A stretch of DNA of 64,000 nt from Streptomyces diastatochromogenes (GTDB lineage Bacteria; Actinomycetota; Actinomycetes; Streptomycetales; Streptomycetaceae): positions 1-64,000 of the forward strand of contig NZ_MCGQ01000004.1 of the NCBI RefSeq assembly GCF_002242805.1. Reading direction: 5' to 3'. Within the stretch, counting starts at the first letter, position 1. Every line of letters starts with the position of its first letter. The notes beneath the pieces were generated by a model. That model saw only the letters and a list, made by a program, of their open reading frames with translations. It made no database searches and was not told the origin of the DNA. Shown here piece by piece: positions 26,763-36,900 of the stretch. Made by a program: the position numbers and the translations under genes.

Positions 26763-26837
26763 CTGCGTCTCTTGCATATGTCCCTTAGGTGCGCAAGAGC
26801 CCCGATACGACGATCGAGGCCCAAGCGTAAGGAAGAT

Positions 26838-26874
26838 GCGCGAGCCTTGTGAAGAGCTTATGTGAGGCTCGCGC
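26838..26874. terminator. Hairpin downstream of copA
   Basis: Arms GCGCGAGCCT and AGGCTCGCGC form a 10-bp stem with a 17-nt loop, 60 bp past the copA stop in its transcription direction. Probable terminator of the copper operon. Confidence 0.5.
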
Positions 26875-26933
26875 CTGACTCTAGGGGGGCTCTTACTTCG
26901 GCCGCGCCTAACCCTCGGTAACCCTGGGGTGTT

Positions 26934-29183
26934 TCAGCGGAAGCGGCGCAGTCGCAGGCTGTTGGTCACCACGAACACCGAGGAGAAGGCCATCGCCGCC
27001 CCCGCGATCATCGGGTTCAGCAGCCCCGCGGCGGCCAGCGGCAGCGCGGCCACGTTGTAGCCGAAGGCCCACACGAGGTTGCCCTTGATGGTGGCGAGGG
27101 TGCGCCGGGAGAGCCGGATGGCGTCCGCGGCCACCCGGAGGTCCCCGCGCACGAGCGTCAGATCGCCGGCCTCGATCGCCGCGTCGGTGCCGGTGCCCAT
27201 GGCGAGCCCCAGGTCGGCCGTGGCCAGCGCGGCCGCGTCGTTGACGCCGTCACCCACCATCGCCACGGCGCGTCCCTCGCGCTGCAGCCGCCGTACGACG
27301 TCCACCTTCTCCTCGGGGAGCACCTCGGAGATCACCTCGTCGATGCCGACGGTTTTCGCGACCGCCGCGGCGACCGTCCGGTTGTCCCCGGTGAGCAGGA
27401 CCGGGGTGAGCCCGAGGGCGCGCAGCTCGCGCACCGCCTCGGCGCTGGTCTCCTTGACCGCGTCGGCGACGGCGAGGACACCCCGGGCCCGTCCGTCCCA
27501 GCCGACCGTGACGGCCGTACGGCCCTCCTGCTCGGCCTGTCGCCCGGCCCGGGCCAACTCCTCCGGGAGTGCGTCGTACAGGCGCCCCACGGCCACCTCA
27601 CGGCCTTCCACGCGCCCGCGTACGCCCCGCCCGGGGACGTTCTCGAAGTGCTCGACCGCGGGGAGCCGCCCGGTTCGCTTCTCGGCGCCCGCGGCTATCG
27701 CCCGCGCGACGGGGTGCTCGGAGGCGTGCTCCAGGGCTCCGGCGAGCCGCAGCAGCTCCTTCTCGTCCTCGCCGTCGGCGACGTGCACCGCCTGGAGGGT
27801 CATCCGGCCGGTGGTGACCGTGCCGGTCTTGTCCAGGACGACGGTGTCGACGCGGCGCGTGGACTCCAGCACCTCGGGCCCCTTGATCAGGATGCCGAGC
27901 TGGGCGCCCCGGCCGGTGCCGACCATCAGCGCGGTCGGCGTGGCGAGGCCGAGCGCGCAGGGGCAGGCGATGATCAGCACGGCGACGGCGGCCGTGAACG
28001 CGGCGGAGGTGTCGCCGGTGGCCGCCAGCCAGACGCCGAAGGTGGCGAGCGCGATCAGGATGACGACGGGGACGAAGACGGCGGAGATCCGGTCGGCGAG
28101 CCGCTGCACCTCGGCCTTCCCGTTCTGCGCGTCCTCCACCAGCCGGGCCATCCGGGCGAGCTGGGTGTCCGTGCCGACCCGGGTCGCCTCCACCACCAGC
28201 CGGCCGCCCGCGTTGACCGTGGCGCCGGTGACCCGGTCGCCGGGGCCGACGTCCACCGGCACCGACTCGCCGGTCAGCATGGAGGCGTCCACCGCGGAGA
28301 CGCCCTGGACGACCGTGCCGTCGGTGGCGACCTTCTCGCCGGGCCGTACGACGAACCGGTCGCCCACGGCCAGCGAGGCCACCGGCACGCGCACCTCGCG
28401 CCCGTCCCGCAGTACGGCGACGTCCTTGGCGCCCAGCTTCATCAGGGCCTTCAGGGCCGCACCCGCGCGCCGCTTGGAGCGGGCCTCCAGATAGCGGCCG
28501 AGGAGGATCAGCGCGACGACTCCGGCGGCGACCTCCAGGTAGATGGTGGAGGCGCCGTCCATGCGCGAGACGGTGAACCGGAACTCGTCGTGCATGCCGG
28601 TCATGCCCGCGTCGCCGAAGAACAGGGCCCACAGCGACCAGCCGAACGCGGCCAGTGTGCCGACCGAGACGAGGGTGTCCATGGTGGCGGCGCCGTGCCG
28701 GGCGTTGGTCCAGGCGGCCCGGTGGAAGGGCAGACCGCCCCAGACGACGACCGGGGCGGCGAGCGTGAGCGAGAGCCACTGCCAGTTGTCGAACTGCAGC
28801 GCGGGGATCATGGCGAGCAGGACGACGGGGGCGGCGAGCAGCACGGAGACCAGCAGCCGGTGCCGCAGGGCGGCGAGTTCGGGGTCGTGCTCGGCGGTCC
28901 CGTCGGCCTCGGCCTCGGGTTCGGGCTCCGGTGGCGCGGGCTCCTCGGCGGTGTAGCCGGTCTTCACGACGGTCGCGATCAGGTCGGCTATCAGGACGCC
29001 CTCGGCGTAGCTGACCTTCGCCTTCTCCGTCGCGTAGTTCACGGTGGCGCTCACGCCGTCCATGCGGTTGAGCTTCTTCTCCACCCGCGCGGCGCAGGAG
29101 GCGCAGGTCATCCCGCCGATGAGCAGCTCGACCTCGGACGTGCTGCCTATCGCGCCCGCTGTCTCTGTGGTGGTGCTGGTCAT
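26934..29183 (-). CDS. copA: Copper-translocating P1B-type ATPase CopA
   Basis: A 749-residue membrane ATPase exporting Cu(I). An N-terminal heavy-metal-associated domain has [16 protein letters not shown] (CxxC); an acidic-proline linker follows. Then come about eight transmembrane helices with the [14 protein letters not shown] motif, the actuator loop LTGESVPVD, the phosphorylation site [11 protein letters not shown], the P1B HP motif [10 protein letters not shown], and [17 protein letters not shown]. The C-terminal helix ends [16 protein letters not shown], typical of copper-specific members. It lies 129 bp downstream of the chaperone copZ and is under the same CsoR-type box. Confidence 0.95.
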   Translation of the reverse strand: MTSTTTETAGAIGSTSEVELLIGGMTCASCAARVEKKLNRMDGVSATVNYATEKAKVSYAEGVLIADLIATVVKTGYTAEEPAPPEPEPEAEADGTAEHDPELAALRHRLLVSVLLAAPVVLLAMIPALQFDNWQWLSLTLAAPVVVWGGLPFHRAAWTNARHGAATMDTLVSVGTLAAFGWSLWALFFGDAGMTGMHDEFRFTVSRMDGASTIYLEVAAGVVALILLGRYLEARSKRRAGAALKALMKLGAKDVAVLRDGREVRVPVASLAVGDRFVVRPGEKVATDGTVVQGVSAVDASMLTGESVPVDVGPGDRVTGATVNAGGRLVVEATRVGTDTQLARMARLVEDAQNGKAEVQRLADRISAVFVPVVILIALATFGVWLAATGDTSAAFTAAVAVLIIACPCALGLATPTALMVGTGRGAQLGILIKGPEVLESTRRVDTVVLDKTGTVTTGRMTLQAVHVADGEDEKELLRLAGALEHASEHPVARAIAAGAEKRTGRLPAVEHFENVPGRGVRGRVEGREVAVGRLYDALPEELARAGRQAEQEGRTAVTVGWDGRARGVLAVADAVKETSAEAVRELRALGLTPVLLTGDNRTVAAAVAKTVGIDEVISEVLPEEKVDVVRRLQREGRAVAMVGDGVNDAAALATADLGLAMGTGTDAAIEAGDLTLVRGDLRVAADAIRLSRRTLATIKGNLVWAFGYNVAALPLAAAGLLNPMIAGAAMAFSSVFVVTNSLRLRRFR

Positions 29184-29312
29184 GTCCGGACTCCAGACAT
29201 CGGACCGGACCGCGCGGAGCCAGTATCAGCTGGTCGGCACGGCCCGGTCGGTGAAAGGTTTCGGGGCTCGCACCCGGGGCTCGGGGCGGGCCCGGTCGCT
29301 CGGGCCGTGCTC

Positions 29313-29552
29313 TCAGGCCTTGCCGGCCAGCTCGAAGCCCGCCTCGTCCACGGCGGCGCGGACGGCCTCGTCGTCGAGTGGGGCCTCGGAGACGACGGTC
29401 ACCTCGCCGGTCGACGCGACGGCCTTGACCGAGCTGACGCCGGGAATCTGGGAGATCTCGCCGGAGACGGAGCCCTCGCAGTGGCCACAGCTCATGCCGG
29501 TCACCTGGTAGACGGTGGTGACGGAGCCCGAAGCGTCGGTCTGGGCGGTCAT
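29313..29552 (-). CDS. copZ: Copper chaperone CopZ (HMA domain protein)
   Basis: A 79-residue single heavy-metal-associated domain with the metal loop VTGMSCGHCEGSVSGEI (MxCxxC) and the usual ferredoxin-like beta-alpha repeat. It delivers Cu(I) to CopA. ATG 29552 is preceded by GAGGAG. It is the first gene after the CsoR-like operator and is followed by copA on the same strand. Confidence 0.95.
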   Translation of the reverse strand: MTAQTDASGSVTTVYQVTGMSCGHCEGSVSGEISQIPGVSSVKAVASTGEVTVVSEAPLDDEAVRAAVDEAGFELAGKA

Positions 29553-29583
29553 GTCGTTACTCCTCGTCGTGGCGTGTGGGGCC

Positions 29584-29609
29584 GTTGGGGCCCACGGGGG
29601 AGCCCCAAC
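29584..29609 (-). promoter_or_regulatory. Leader hairpin before copZ
   Basis: GTTGGGGC and GCCCCAAC form an 8-bp stem with a 10-nt loop between the operator and the copZ ribosome site, so it would lie in the 5' leader. It may stabilise the transcript; no known metal riboswitch fits. Confidence 0.35.
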
Positions 29610-29620
29610 CTTTCTCAGAG

Positions 29621-29638
29621 TATACCCCTAGGGGGTAT
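29621..29638. promoter_or_regulatory. CsoR-type copper operator
   Basis: ATACCCCTAGGGGGTAT is the near-palindromic TACCCC-N-GGGGTA pattern bound by the Cu(I)-sensing repressor CsoR in actinobacteria. It sits upstream of copZ and directly after the PrsW gene stop. Copper would release CsoR and allow copZA expression. The csoR gene itself is not in the window. Confidence 0.85.
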
Positions 29639-29639
29639 T

Positions 29640-30578
29640 TCACCAAGAGGTGCCCCGGTGTGCCAGCGACCGCACCCAGGCGATGCCGAGTACGGCGACG
29701 AGCATCAGACCGCCGACCGAGAACAGCGTGAACAGGTGCTCCTGTGCGGCGCTCGGCCGCGGGATGTACCCCTGTGCGAACAGCTCCGGTGCCGGGCCGG
29801 CGGTCAAGAGGCGGGTCACCAGCCAGATCGCGATGCCGTGCGTGGCGTCCCACAGAGCGTGCAGCACCGAGACGCCCAGCCAGGTGCCGACGACCGGCGC
29901 GGCGAGCCGGAAGTGCCCGTTCGGACGGCGGTGGGCGAGCAGCACGCCGCCCGCGATCGCCGTCCACAGGCCGTGCCCGAAGGGGGCGAGCACCCCGCGC
30001 AGGATCTCCGTCTCCAGCAGCGTCCTGAGATCGATGCCGTCGGCGGAGACGGCCGCGGCGAAGGCGTACCCGCAGCTCTCCAGGGCCGCGAAGCCGAAGC
30101 CGACGGCCGCGCCGAGCACCAGCCCGGCCCGCACCCCGCGGATGGCCGGCTGGCGACGCAGTGCGAACACGAGTGCGCCGAGTTTGGCGGCCTCCTCGAT
30201 CAGGGCGACGCCGGTGAACATCCCCGGGGAGGGGCGGAGCAGGTACGACTCCATCGCCGCGGCGCCGAGCACGCCGAGCGCGCCGCCGGTCAGGAAGCAG
30301 CCGAGGACGGCACTCACGCCCAGGTCCCGGCCGTGCCGCTCGTACGCCCACAGCACGAAGACGACGGGGACCAGGAAGCCGCCGAGCAGGACGAGGGTCG
30401 GCAGCAACGCGGTGTTCCGCGTCGTGTACGTCACCAGCGCGGCCAGCGCCCACAGCGTGAGACCGCCGCCCAGGCAGCGCCTCCACAGGCCCGCGCCGAT
30501 GCGCGGGTACGGCGGCGGGGGCTGCTGGGGGCCGGGAATGCGGGCCCGGGGCATACCGGGCGGCGGCGAGTGGGTCAC
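29640..30578 (-). CDS. PrsW-family intramembrane metalloprotease
   Basis: A 312-residue membrane protein with a proline-rich cytoplasmic N-terminus and about eight hydrophobic helices. The PrsW signatures are ALIEEAAKLGAL (EExxK), GFGFAALESCGYAF, LAPFGHGLWTAIAGG and SVLHALWDATHG, which supply metal ligands and catalytic Glu. Family members cleave anti-sigma factors or other membrane proteins; the target here is unknown. GTG 30578 with AGGGGAC upstream. Its stop lies within a few bases of the CsoR box. Confidence 0.88.
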   Translation of the reverse strand: MTHSPPPGMPRARIPGPQQPPPPYPRIGAGLWRRCLGGGLTLWALAALVTYTTRNTALLPTLVLLGGFLVPVVFVLWAYERHGRDLGVSAVLGCFLTGGALGVLGAAAMESYLLRPSPGMFTGVALIEEAAKLGALVFALRRQPAIRGVRAGLVLGAAVGFGFAALESCGYAFAAAVSADGIDLRTLLETEILRGVLAPFGHGLWTAIAGGVLLAHRRPNGHFRLAAPVVGTWLGVSVLHALWDATHGIAIWLVTRLLTAGPAPELFAQGYIPRPSAAQEHLFTLFSVGGLMLVAVLGIAWVRSLAHRGTSW

Positions 30579-30664
30579 GTGGGTCCCCTAGAGCTCCTGC
30601 TGGGCGATTTATCCGCACTTTAGGCAGATGTGCCCACGGGCGCAGTCCGGGGATCGCCCCGGGG

Positions 30665-31303
30665 TCACCCGTGGCCGAGCCGGTCGCCCACCAGCGGTTC
30701 CAGGTAGCGGATCAGGACGTCCTTGATCTCCTGCACGTAGGCCGCCCGCTCGGCGCCCTCGTGGGCGAGGACCAGCTCCAGGCCCGCCTTGTAGACGCCG
30801 AGGCAGACATGGGCCGTGCGCGTGACGTCGGCCGGGCCGGCCCCGGGCATGAGGGAGCCGAGCAGGCCCTCGATCCGGCCGACCAGGGTGGCGTGCAGCT
30901 GGTCGTGCGCCTCGGCGATCCTGCCGGGTACGTCGGGGCCGTGCATCAGCGCGAAGAAGACCGGGTGCTCCGTGTTGAAGGCGATGAACCGGTCGACGGC
31001 CGTGCCGATGGCCTCCTCCAGCGGAGTGGCCGGTTCGACCGGGGTCAGCGCCTCGCCGTAGGTCTCCTGCATCTCGTGGATGAGCCGGTCGCCCAGCTCG
31101 ATCGCGAGCGCCTCCTTGTTCGGGAAGAACTGGTAGAGCGTGCCCGGCGAGACGCCCGCCTCGCGGGCGATGGCGTTGGTGCTGGCAGCGGTGTAGCCGG
31201 TGGTGCAGAAGACCTGGGCGGCGGCCTGGAGGAGCTGCGCGATACGGCGTTCACCACGTGCCTGGCGGCGGCGCGGCTGCTCCTTATCCGAGGTTTCGGA
31301 CAC
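30665..31303 (-). CDS. TetR-family repressor
   Basis: A 212-residue regulator. Helix-turn-helix: RIAQLLQAAAQVFCTTGYTAASTNAIAREAGVSPGTLYQFFPNKEAL. The C-terminal ligand domain has no clear ligand signature. GTG 31303 is the start; the longer frame to 31798 crosses the divergent promoter. It is divergent from the MMPL exporter and the shared region holds a large inverted repeat, so it most likely represses that exporter and itself. Confidence 0.9.
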   Translation of the reverse strand: MSETSDKEQPRRRQARGERRIAQLLQAAAQVFCTTGYTAASTNAIAREAGVSPGTLYQFFPNKEALAIELGDRLIHEMQETYGEALTPVEPATPLEEAIGTAVDRFIAFNTEHPVFFALMHGPDVPGRIAEAHDQLHATLVGRIEGLLGSLMPGAGPADVTRTAHVCLGVYKAGLELVLAHEGAERAAYVQEIKDVLIRYLEPLVGDRLGHG

Positions 31304-31330
31304 GCGTGATCCCCAGCCCTTCGAAGGTGA

Positions 31331-31389
31331 TTGACAAACACGAGCGGTCGCTCGCATTCTTGAGAAACGCGAGCGATCTCTCGTGTTTG
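31331..31389 (+). promoter_or_regulatory. MMPL promoter with TetR-type inverted repeat
   Basis: Arms CAAACACGAG (31335-31344) and CTCGTGTTTG (31380-31389) are perfect inverted copies; between them lie two internal GCGAGCG-like copies (GAGCGGTCGCTC and GCGAGCGATC). TTGACA at 31331 overlaps the left arm and could be the -35 of the MMPL promoter. A TetR dimer pair here would block transcription. Confidence 0.6.
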
Positions 31390-31463
31390 CCAGTTTATGG
31401 CAATGACCGACCCATGCTGCCTGCCTGCACAGACCTGGGTCAGGGTGAAGGGGACACCGCACG

Positions 31464-33677
31464 ATGACCGAAGTCAACAAGGCGCCGCACCTGGGGGACG
31501 GACCGCCCCCCGTCGGCGGCTGGACACGTTTCGTGACCGCCCGCCCGCGCCTGTCGCTGCTGGTGGCCCTGGTGCTCACCGCGCTCGCCGTGCTCGCCGG
31601 CAGCGGGGTCGCGGACCGTCTGGGCAGCGGCGGCTGGGAGGACCCGGCCGCCGAGTCCACGTACGCGACCAAGGCCCTGGAGCGCGAGTTCCCCGACTCC
31701 CAGCCCAACCTGCTGCTCCTGGTCGACTCCGGCCGCGCCTCCGTCGACGACCCGGCGGTCGCCGCCCGGGCCCGCGACCTCACCGAGCGGCTGGCCACCG
31801 AGCAGGGCGTGACCGGCGTCGGCTCCTACTGGCAGTCGAAATCGCCCGCCCTGCGCGCCAAGGACGGCCACGAGGCGCTGATCGCCGCCCGCATCACCGG
31901 CGACGAGAACGCGATGGGCAAGACCCTGGACCGCATAGCGCCCCACTACCGGGGCACACACGGCCCGGTCCAGGTGAAGGTCGGCGGCATCGTCGCGGTA
32001 CGGCACGAGATGCAGACGATCATCAAGGATGACCTCACGCGCGCCGAGATGATCGCCCTGCCCATCACCCTCGTTCTGCTGGTGATGATCTTCGGCAGCG
32101 CGATCGCGGCCCTGCTGCCGCTGGGCATCGGCATCGTCGCCATCCTCGGCACGAACGCGGTGCTGCGCGGCCTGACGTCCTTCACCGACGTCTCCGTCTT
32201 CGCGCTGAACCTCACCACGGCACTCGGCCTCGGCCTCGCCATCGACTACGCCCTGTTCATCGTCCGCCGCTACCGAGAGGAACTCTCCGCCGGAGCCGAC
32301 CCGTTGACCGCCGTCGGCACGACCCTGCGCACGGCCGGCCGCACGGTCCTGTTCTCCGCCCTCACCGTTGCGGTCTCCCTGGCCGCCATGATGGTCTTCC
32401 CGCAGTACTTCCTGCGGTCCTTCGCCTACGCCGGCATCGCCGTGGTCCTGCTCGCCGCCGCGGCCGCCCTGATCCTGCTCCCGGCCGCCCTGCTCCTGCT
32501 CGGCCACCGGGTCAACTCCCTCGACCTGCGCCGCCTCTTCCGCCGCACGGCGAAGCCCTCCGGTGCCGAGGGCACTGCCTGGGCCCGCGCCGCCACGCTG
32601 GTGATGCGCCGCGCCCCGCTCTTCGCGCTCGGCACGACCGCCCTGCTGGTGCTCCTGGGACTGCCCTTCCTGGGCGTGAAGTTCGGCACCGCCGACGACC
32701 GCCAGCTGCCCTCGGGCGCCGAGTCGCACGTGGTGCAGCAGCACATCCGCGACGACTTCCCGGGCAGCCCCGGCGGCGGCCTGGAGATCCTCGCCGAGGG
32801 CGGGGCCACCCAGACCCAGTACGCCGACTACAAGCAGCGGGTGGCCGCCCTGCCCGAGGTGGTCCGTGTCGACGGCCCGCTGGTCAAGGGCGACACGGCC
32901 TACTTCACGGTGCAGCCGAAGGGCGAGGCCGTCGACAGCGCCGCCCAGCGCCTGGTCGGCGACCTGCGCTCGCTCAAGGCCCCCTTCGACACCAAGGTGA
33001 CCGGCACGGCCGCCGTCCTCGTGGACTCCAAGCACGCGATAGGCGAACGCCTGCCCTGGGCGGGGGCGTTCATCGCGATCGTCACCCTGCTGCTGGTCTT
33101 CCTGCTCACCGGCAGCGTGCTGATACCCCTGCAGGCGGTGGTGCTCAACGCGCTCAGCCTGACGGCGATGTTCGGCGCGGTGGTCTGGGTGTTCCAGGAC
33201 GGCCACCTCTCCGGTGCGCTCGGCTTCACCAGCACCGGCTCGATCGAGACCACCCTGCCCGTCCTGATGTTCTGCGTGGCCTTCGGCCTCTCCATGGACT
33301 ACGGCGTGTTCCTGCTCTCCCGCATCAAGGAGGAGTACGACCGCACCGGCGACCACAACGAGGCGGTCCGCCACGGGCTGCAGCGCACCGGAGGGCTGAT
33401 CACCGCGGCGGCGGTCATCCTCGCGGTGGTGATGGTCGCCATCGGCACCTCGCGGGTGACCAACACCAAGATGCTGGGCCTCGGCATCGCCCTCGCGGTG
33501 CTGATGGACGCGATGGTCGTACGCAGCCTCCTGGTCCCGGCGATCATGCGGCTCACGGGCCGCGCCACCTGGTGGGCCCCGGCCCCCTTGCGGCGCTTCC
33601 ACCAGCGGTTCGGACTCAGCGAGGGCGAACCGGCCGCGCCGGCGAAGAAGAAGGAGAAGGAACCGGCGGGGGTGTGA
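31464..33677 (+). CDS. MMPL-family RND exporter
   Basis: A 737-residue membrane transporter. Two repeated halves each have an N-terminal helix, an extracellular domain and a five-helix bundle. Characteristic stretches are [19 protein letters not shown] in the first half and [20 protein letters not shown] in the second, with the proton-relay Asp-Tyr pair. Substrates of such exporters are lipids, hydrophobic drugs or metabolites. ATG 31464 with GAAGGGG upstream. Probably repressed by the divergent TetR protein. Confidence 0.93.
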   Translation: MTEVNKAPHLGDGPPPVGGWTRFVTARPRLSLLVALVLTALAVLAGSGVADRLGSGGWEDPAAESTYATKALEREFPDSQPNLLLLVDSGRASVDDPAVAARARDLTERLATEQGVTGVGSYWQSKSPALRAKDGHEALIAARITGDENAMGKTLDRIAPHYRGTHGPVQVKVGGIVAVRHEMQTIIKDDLTRAEMIALPITLVLLVMIFGSAIAALLPLGIGIVAILGTNAVLRGLTSFTDVSVFALNLTTALGLGLAIDYALFIVRRYREELSAGADPLTAVGTTLRTAGRTVLFSALTVAVSLAAMMVFPQYFLRSFAYAGIAVVLLAAAAALILLPAALLLLGHRVNSLDLRRLFRRTAKPSGAEGTAWARAATLVMRRAPLFALGTTALLVLLGLPFLGVKFGTADDRQLPSGAESHVVQQHIRDDFPGSPGGGLEILAEGGATQTQYADYKQRVAALPEVVRVDGPLVKGDTAYFTVQPKGEAVDSAAQRLVGDLRSLKAPFDTKVTGTAAVLVDSKHAIGERLPWAGAFIAIVTLLLVFLLTGSVLIPLQAVVLNALSLTAMFGAVVWVFQDGHLSGALGFTSTGSIETTLPVLMFCVAFGLSMDYGVFLLSRIKEEYDRTGDHNEAVRHGLQRTGGLITAAAVILAVVMVAIGTSRVTNTKMLGLGIALAVLMDAMVVRSLLVPAIMRLTGRATWWAPAPLRRFHQRFGLSEGEPAAPAKKKEKEPAGV

Positions 33678-33708
33678 GCCGGGTGGCTTCCATGGCAGGG
33701 TGAGGCGC

Positions 33709-34752
33709 ATGAGAGCCGTGGTGTTCGAGCAGTACGGGGAGCCGGCCGAGGTACGGGAGGTGCCGGATCCGGAGCCCGCCGAGCACGGGGTCGTGGTGCG
33801 GGTCGAGGCGACCGGCCTCTGCCGCAGCGACTGGCACGGCTGGATGGGCCACGACCCGGACATCACGCTCCCGCACGTGCCGGGGCACGAACTCGCCGGA
33901 GTCGTCGAGACGGTGGGCGCCCGGGTGACCGGCTGGCGGCCCGGCGACCGGGTCACCGTGCCGTTCGTCTGCGCCTGCGGCAGCTGTCCGTCCTGCGCGG
34001 CCGGAGACCAGCAGGTGTGTGAGCGCCAGACCCAGCCCGGATTCCACCACTGGGGCTCCTTCGCCCAGTACGTGGCCCTGGACCATGCCGATGTGAACCT
34101 GGTCGCGATCCCGGACGGGATGACGTACGCCACGGCCGCCGCCCTCGGCTGCCGCTTCGCCACCGCCTTCCGCGCGGTGGTGCAGCAGGGCCGGGTGGCG
34201 GCGGGGGAGTGGGTCGCCGTGCACGGCTGCGGCGGGGTCGGGCTGTCGGCGGTGATGATCGCGGCGGCCTCGGGAGCGCGGGTGGTCGCCGTCGACGTGT
34301 CGCCCCGGGCCCTGGACCTGGCGCGGAAGTTCGGGGCGGCCGAGTGCCTGGACGCGACCGGCGTGCCCGACACGGCGGCCGCCGTCCGGGAGCTGACCGG
34401 CGGCGGCGCCCATCTCTCCCTCGACGCCCTCGGCTCGCCCGCCACCTGCGCGGCCTCCGTGGACTCCCTGCGCCGCCGCGGCCGGCACGTCCAGGTGGGC
34501 CTGCTGCCCTCGGCGGACGGCACCACCCCCGTCCCGCTGGCCCGCGCCATCGCCCTGGAGCTCGAACTCCTGGGCAGCCACGGCATGGCCGCGCACGCCT
34601 ATCCGGGGATGCTGGAGCTGGTCGGGTCCGGGGTGCTGCGCCCGGACCTGCTCATCACGCGCACGATCCCGCTCGACGCGGTCCCGGAGGCCCTGGCGGC
34701 GATGGGTACGGCACCGGGCGCGGGCGTGACGGTCATCGAACCGTGGAGCTGA
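33709..34752 (+). CDS. Zinc-dependent alcohol dehydrogenase
   Basis: A 347-residue medium-chain dehydrogenase. Catalytic zinc ligands lie in [10 protein letters not shown] and HVPGHELAG; the structural zinc loop is [17 protein letters not shown]; the Rossmann fold begins [18 protein letters not shown]. It reduces or oxidises an alcohol/aldehyde; the substrate is not evident. ATG 33709, 31 bp after the MMPL gene, so possibly co-transcribed. The 3' end overlaps the convergent GNAT gene by 20 bp. Confidence 0.9.
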   Translation: MRAVVFEQYGEPAEVREVPDPEPAEHGVVVRVEATGLCRSDWHGWMGHDPDITLPHVPGHELAGVVETVGARVTGWRPGDRVTVPFVCACGSCPSCAAGDQQVCERQTQPGFHHWGSFAQYVALDHADVNLVAIPDGMTYATAAALGCRFATAFRAVVQQGRVAAGEWVAVHGCGGVGLSAVMIAAASGARVVAVDVSPRALDLARKFGAAECLDATGVPDTAAAVRELTGGGAHLSLDALGSPATCAASVDSLRRRGRHVQVGLLPSADGTTPVPLARAIALELELLGSHGMAAHAYPGMLELVGSGVLRPDLLITRTIPLDAVPEALAAMGTAPGAGVTVIEPWS

Positions 34753-35305
34753 GCGCGGCCCACTCACGGTCGAGGATCGACATGATCACCTCGTCGGCCC
34801 ACTCGCCGTCCCGCCGCCGCACCTCCCGCCGGACCCCCTCGACCACGAACCCGACCTTCTCGTAGACGTGCAGGGCCCGGCGGTTGTGGGCGTAGGCACC
34901 CAACTCGATGCGGTGCAGACCGAGTTCCTCGAAGCCATGGGCGACGATCAGTCCGGCCGCCTCGGTGCCGATACCGCGGCCGCGGCCCCGGGGCCCGATG
35001 AGCGTGCGAAAGGTGCAGCTGCGGGCGTCCGGGTCGTACTCGTTCAGGACGACCTCTCCCACTACTTCGCCGGTCGCGGGGTCGGTGACGGCCAGGTCGA
35101 GCCGGTCGGGGGCGGCGGCCCGGGAGCCGTACCAGGACCGCAGCCGCTCCGGGGTCAGCTCGATCGACGGTTCGTAGGTGAAGCGGACGACCTCGGGGTC
35201 TTCGATGATCTCCCACATCACGTCGGCATCGGCCTCGGTGAAGGGGCGCAGGACGGTCTTCCGGCCGGTCAGGACGGGTTTGACGGAGAAGCTGGAGAAG
35301 CTCAT
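34733..35305 (-). CDS. RimJ/RimL-type GNAT acetyltransferase
   Basis: A 190-residue acetyltransferase. Starts [24 protein letters not shown]; acetyl-CoA loop [54 protein letters not shown] is the classic RimJ/L pattern (key residues are the Arg/Gly cluster and the NRRAL helix). Substrate unknown. ATG 35305 is preferred over a GTG at 35323 by alignment to the domain start. Confidence 0.88.
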   Translation of the reverse strand: MSFSSFSVKPVLTGRKTVLRPFTEADADVMWEIIEDPEVVRFTYEPSIELTPERLRSWYGSRAAAPDRLDLAVTDPATGEVVGEVVLNEYDPDARSCTFRTLIGPRGRGRGIGTEAAGLIVAHGFEELGLHRIELGAYAHNRRALHVYEKVGFVVEGVRREVRRRDGEWADEVIMSILDREWAALSSTVR

Positions 35306-35362
35306 GAGGCGACTGTGCCCCACGCGACGGGTGGGGCACAGGTGCTTTTCCGGAAGGCCTGG

Positions 35363-35563
35363 TCAGTCCACTCTTCGGCCCCGGTTGCCCGGTCGGGAGG
35401 CGACCCAGGCGCGGACGGTTTCGGCGAACCAGTAGGGCTTGCCGCCCTCCACGTGGTCGGGCGGAGGCAGCAGGCCGTGCTTGCGGTAGGACCGTACGGT
35501 GTCCGGCTGCACCCGGATGTGTGCCGCGATCTCCTTGTAGGACCAGAGCCTTCGGTCGGTCAT
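35363..35563 (-). CDS. Small helix-turn-helix protein (MerR/excisionase-like)
   Basis: A 66-residue protein made almost entirely of a winged helix-turn-helix: RLWSYKEIAAHIRVQPDTVRSYRKHGLLPPPDHVEGGKPYWFAETVRAWVASRPG. Such solo domains are annotated as MerR-type, AlpA-like or excisionase proteins. ATG 35563 with GGGAGG 8 bases upstream. No integrase or attachment site is near, so an excisionase role is not supported. Confidence 0.8.
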   Translation of the reverse strand: MTDRRLWSYKEIAAHIRVQPDTVRSYRKHGLLPPPDHVEGGKPYWFAETVRAWVASRPGNRGRRVD

Positions 35564-35935
35564 GAGTCGCACCTCCCTGCGCGCGCCGCGGCGGCGGCCG
35601 GGGGCGGCCGTCGGGGGAGCCGGGCGCTGCGCTGGCGATCACCAAGCCTGTGCCCGGTGAACGACGCAGAGTGACCACGGGAAAGTGCCTGTTGACCAGG
35701 TGTGACCGAGAACCCGCGTAGGCGCGACATGTGTGACAGGAAGGGGGTATTTGTGACACGCCCGCAGCAGAGGCACGCGCTCACAGCGCGCGGCAGGGCG
35801 GACCGGGACTCTTTCCCGGTTCTCGGCTTCGCTCGAACCGGGGATACCCCTGTCGTCGAGCCCGGTCCGCCGGCTTCCCCCCACAAACGACCCGCACCCG
35901 CACACCCACAGAACCCGGCAGACGAGAAGGCGCCC
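35564..35935. other. Intergenic region with nested hairpins
   Basis: About 370 bp between the HTH gene and the isomerase gene, both on the minus strand. It contains a long nested hairpin (35797-35871) and otherwise no coding signal. The promoter of the HTH gene must lie here. Confidence 0.5.
35797..35871. terminator. Nested two-stem hairpin
   Basis: Outer 11-bp stem (35797-35807 / 35861-35871, GGCGGACCGGG with CCCGGTCCGCC) encloses an inner 8-bp stem (35815-35822 / 35835-35842). It lies past the stop of the isomerase gene in its direction, so a terminator is most likely. A small structured RNA is the alternative. Confidence 0.5.
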
Positions 35936-36850
35936 TTACGCCCCGCACGACCTCAAGAAGGCCCGAGTCCGCCGCGCAATCGGCAGCGGCTTGTCCGGCT
36001 CACAGGGATACATGTCCTGCTCCACAATCGCGAACAGATCCACGTCAAGCTTCTGCGCGGCATCCAGCACCGGCCCCAACGCGGGCACCCCGGAGGGAGG
36101 TTCACACATCACCCCCTGCGCCACCGCAGGCCCGAACGGCGTCCCCTTGGCCCGTACGTCGGCCAGGATCTCCGGGTCCACCTGCTTCAGGTGCAGATAG
36201 CCGATCCGCTCGCCGTAGGTCTCGATCAGCTTGACGCTGTCCCCGCCGCAGTAGGCGTAGTGCCCGGTGTCCAGGCACAGCGACACCAGGTCGGAGTCGG
36301 TGCCGTCGAGGAAGCGGGTGACGTTCTCCTCGCTGTCGATGTGGGTGTCGGCATGCGGGTGGACGACGATCGTGAGGCCGTACCGCTCCCGTACCTCGTG
36401 CCCGAGGCGCTCGGTCAGGGAGGTCAGATCGCGCCACTGCGCAGCCGTCAGCTCGGAGGGCTCCAGCACCTCACCCGTCTTGTCGTCCCGCCAGAAGGAC
36501 GGGATGACGACCAGGTGGCGGGCGCCCATCGCCTGGGTGAGGGCGGCGATGTCGGAGACGTGCGCCCAGGTCTTGTCCCAGACCGCCTCGCCGTGGTGCA
36601 GACCGGTGAAGACCGTGCCGGCCGACACCTTCAGGCCACGCCGGGCGGTCTCCTCGGCGAGCACCGCCGGGTCGGTCGGCAGATAGCCGTAGGGGCCCAG
36701 CTCGATCCACTCGTAGCCCGAGTCGGCGACCTCGTCGAGGAAGCGCTGCCAGGGGACCTGTTGCGGGTCGTCCGGGAACCAGACGCCCCAGGAGTCGGGC
36801 GCCGATCCGATCCGGATACGGGAAAGTGAGGAGGGTGACAACGACGTCAT
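35936..36850 (-). CDS. Inositol-locus TIM-barrel isomerase/dehydratase (IolE/IolI-like)
   Basis: A 304-residue xylose-isomerase-like protein. It begins RIRIGSAPDSWGVWFPDDP; metal and active-site stretches are GLTIVVHPHADTHIDSEENV, VSLCLDTGHYAYCGGD, YLHLKQVDPEIL and FAIVEQDMYPCEPD. It is divergent from the iolC operon, which makes inosose dehydratase (IolE) or inosose isomerase (IolI) the best guess. Sequence alone does not settle which. The start ATG 36850 has a weak ribosome site. Confidence 0.78.
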   Translation of the reverse strand: MTSLSPSSLSRIRIGSAPDSWGVWFPDDPQQVPWQRFLDEVADSGYEWIELGPYGYLPTDPAVLAEETARRGLKVSAGTVFTGLHHGEAVWDKTWAHVSDIAALTQAMGARHLVVIPSFWRDDKTGEVLEPSELTAAQWRDLTSLTERLGHEVRERYGLTIVVHPHADTHIDSEENVTRFLDGTDSDLVSLCLDTGHYAYCGGDSVKLIETYGERIGYLHLKQVDPEILADVRAKGTPFGPAVAQGVMCEPPSGVPALGPVLDAAQKLDVDLFAIVEQDMYPCEPDKPLPIARRTRAFLRSCGA

Positions 36851-36900
36851 GGCCGTCAGCCTGCGGGGCGGTGGAAAGCGGTGTCAAGGTCTGGTCCGAA

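Larger units (their letters stand above)
26219..26933. other. 715-bp intergenic region between gltA and copA
   Basis: Convergent region with no gene I can support. It holds an interspersed GC-rich repeat (26331-26370), a three-hairpin structured element with two C6 loops (26402-26528), a perfect ATCACTGTGAT palindrome (26752-26762) and a 10-bp stem hairpin (26838-26874) near the end of copA. Open frames such as 26245-26706 run through the hairpins and are not convincing. Confidence 0.6.

Noticed and set aside
35363..35563. Excisionase of an integrated element
   Set aside because: The HTH domain fits, but no integrase, tRNA or direct attachment repeats are seen nearby.
35797..35871. tRNA gene
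   Set aside because: Size fits but there is no T-loop, anticodon arm or acceptor geometry; it is a nested two-stem hairpin.
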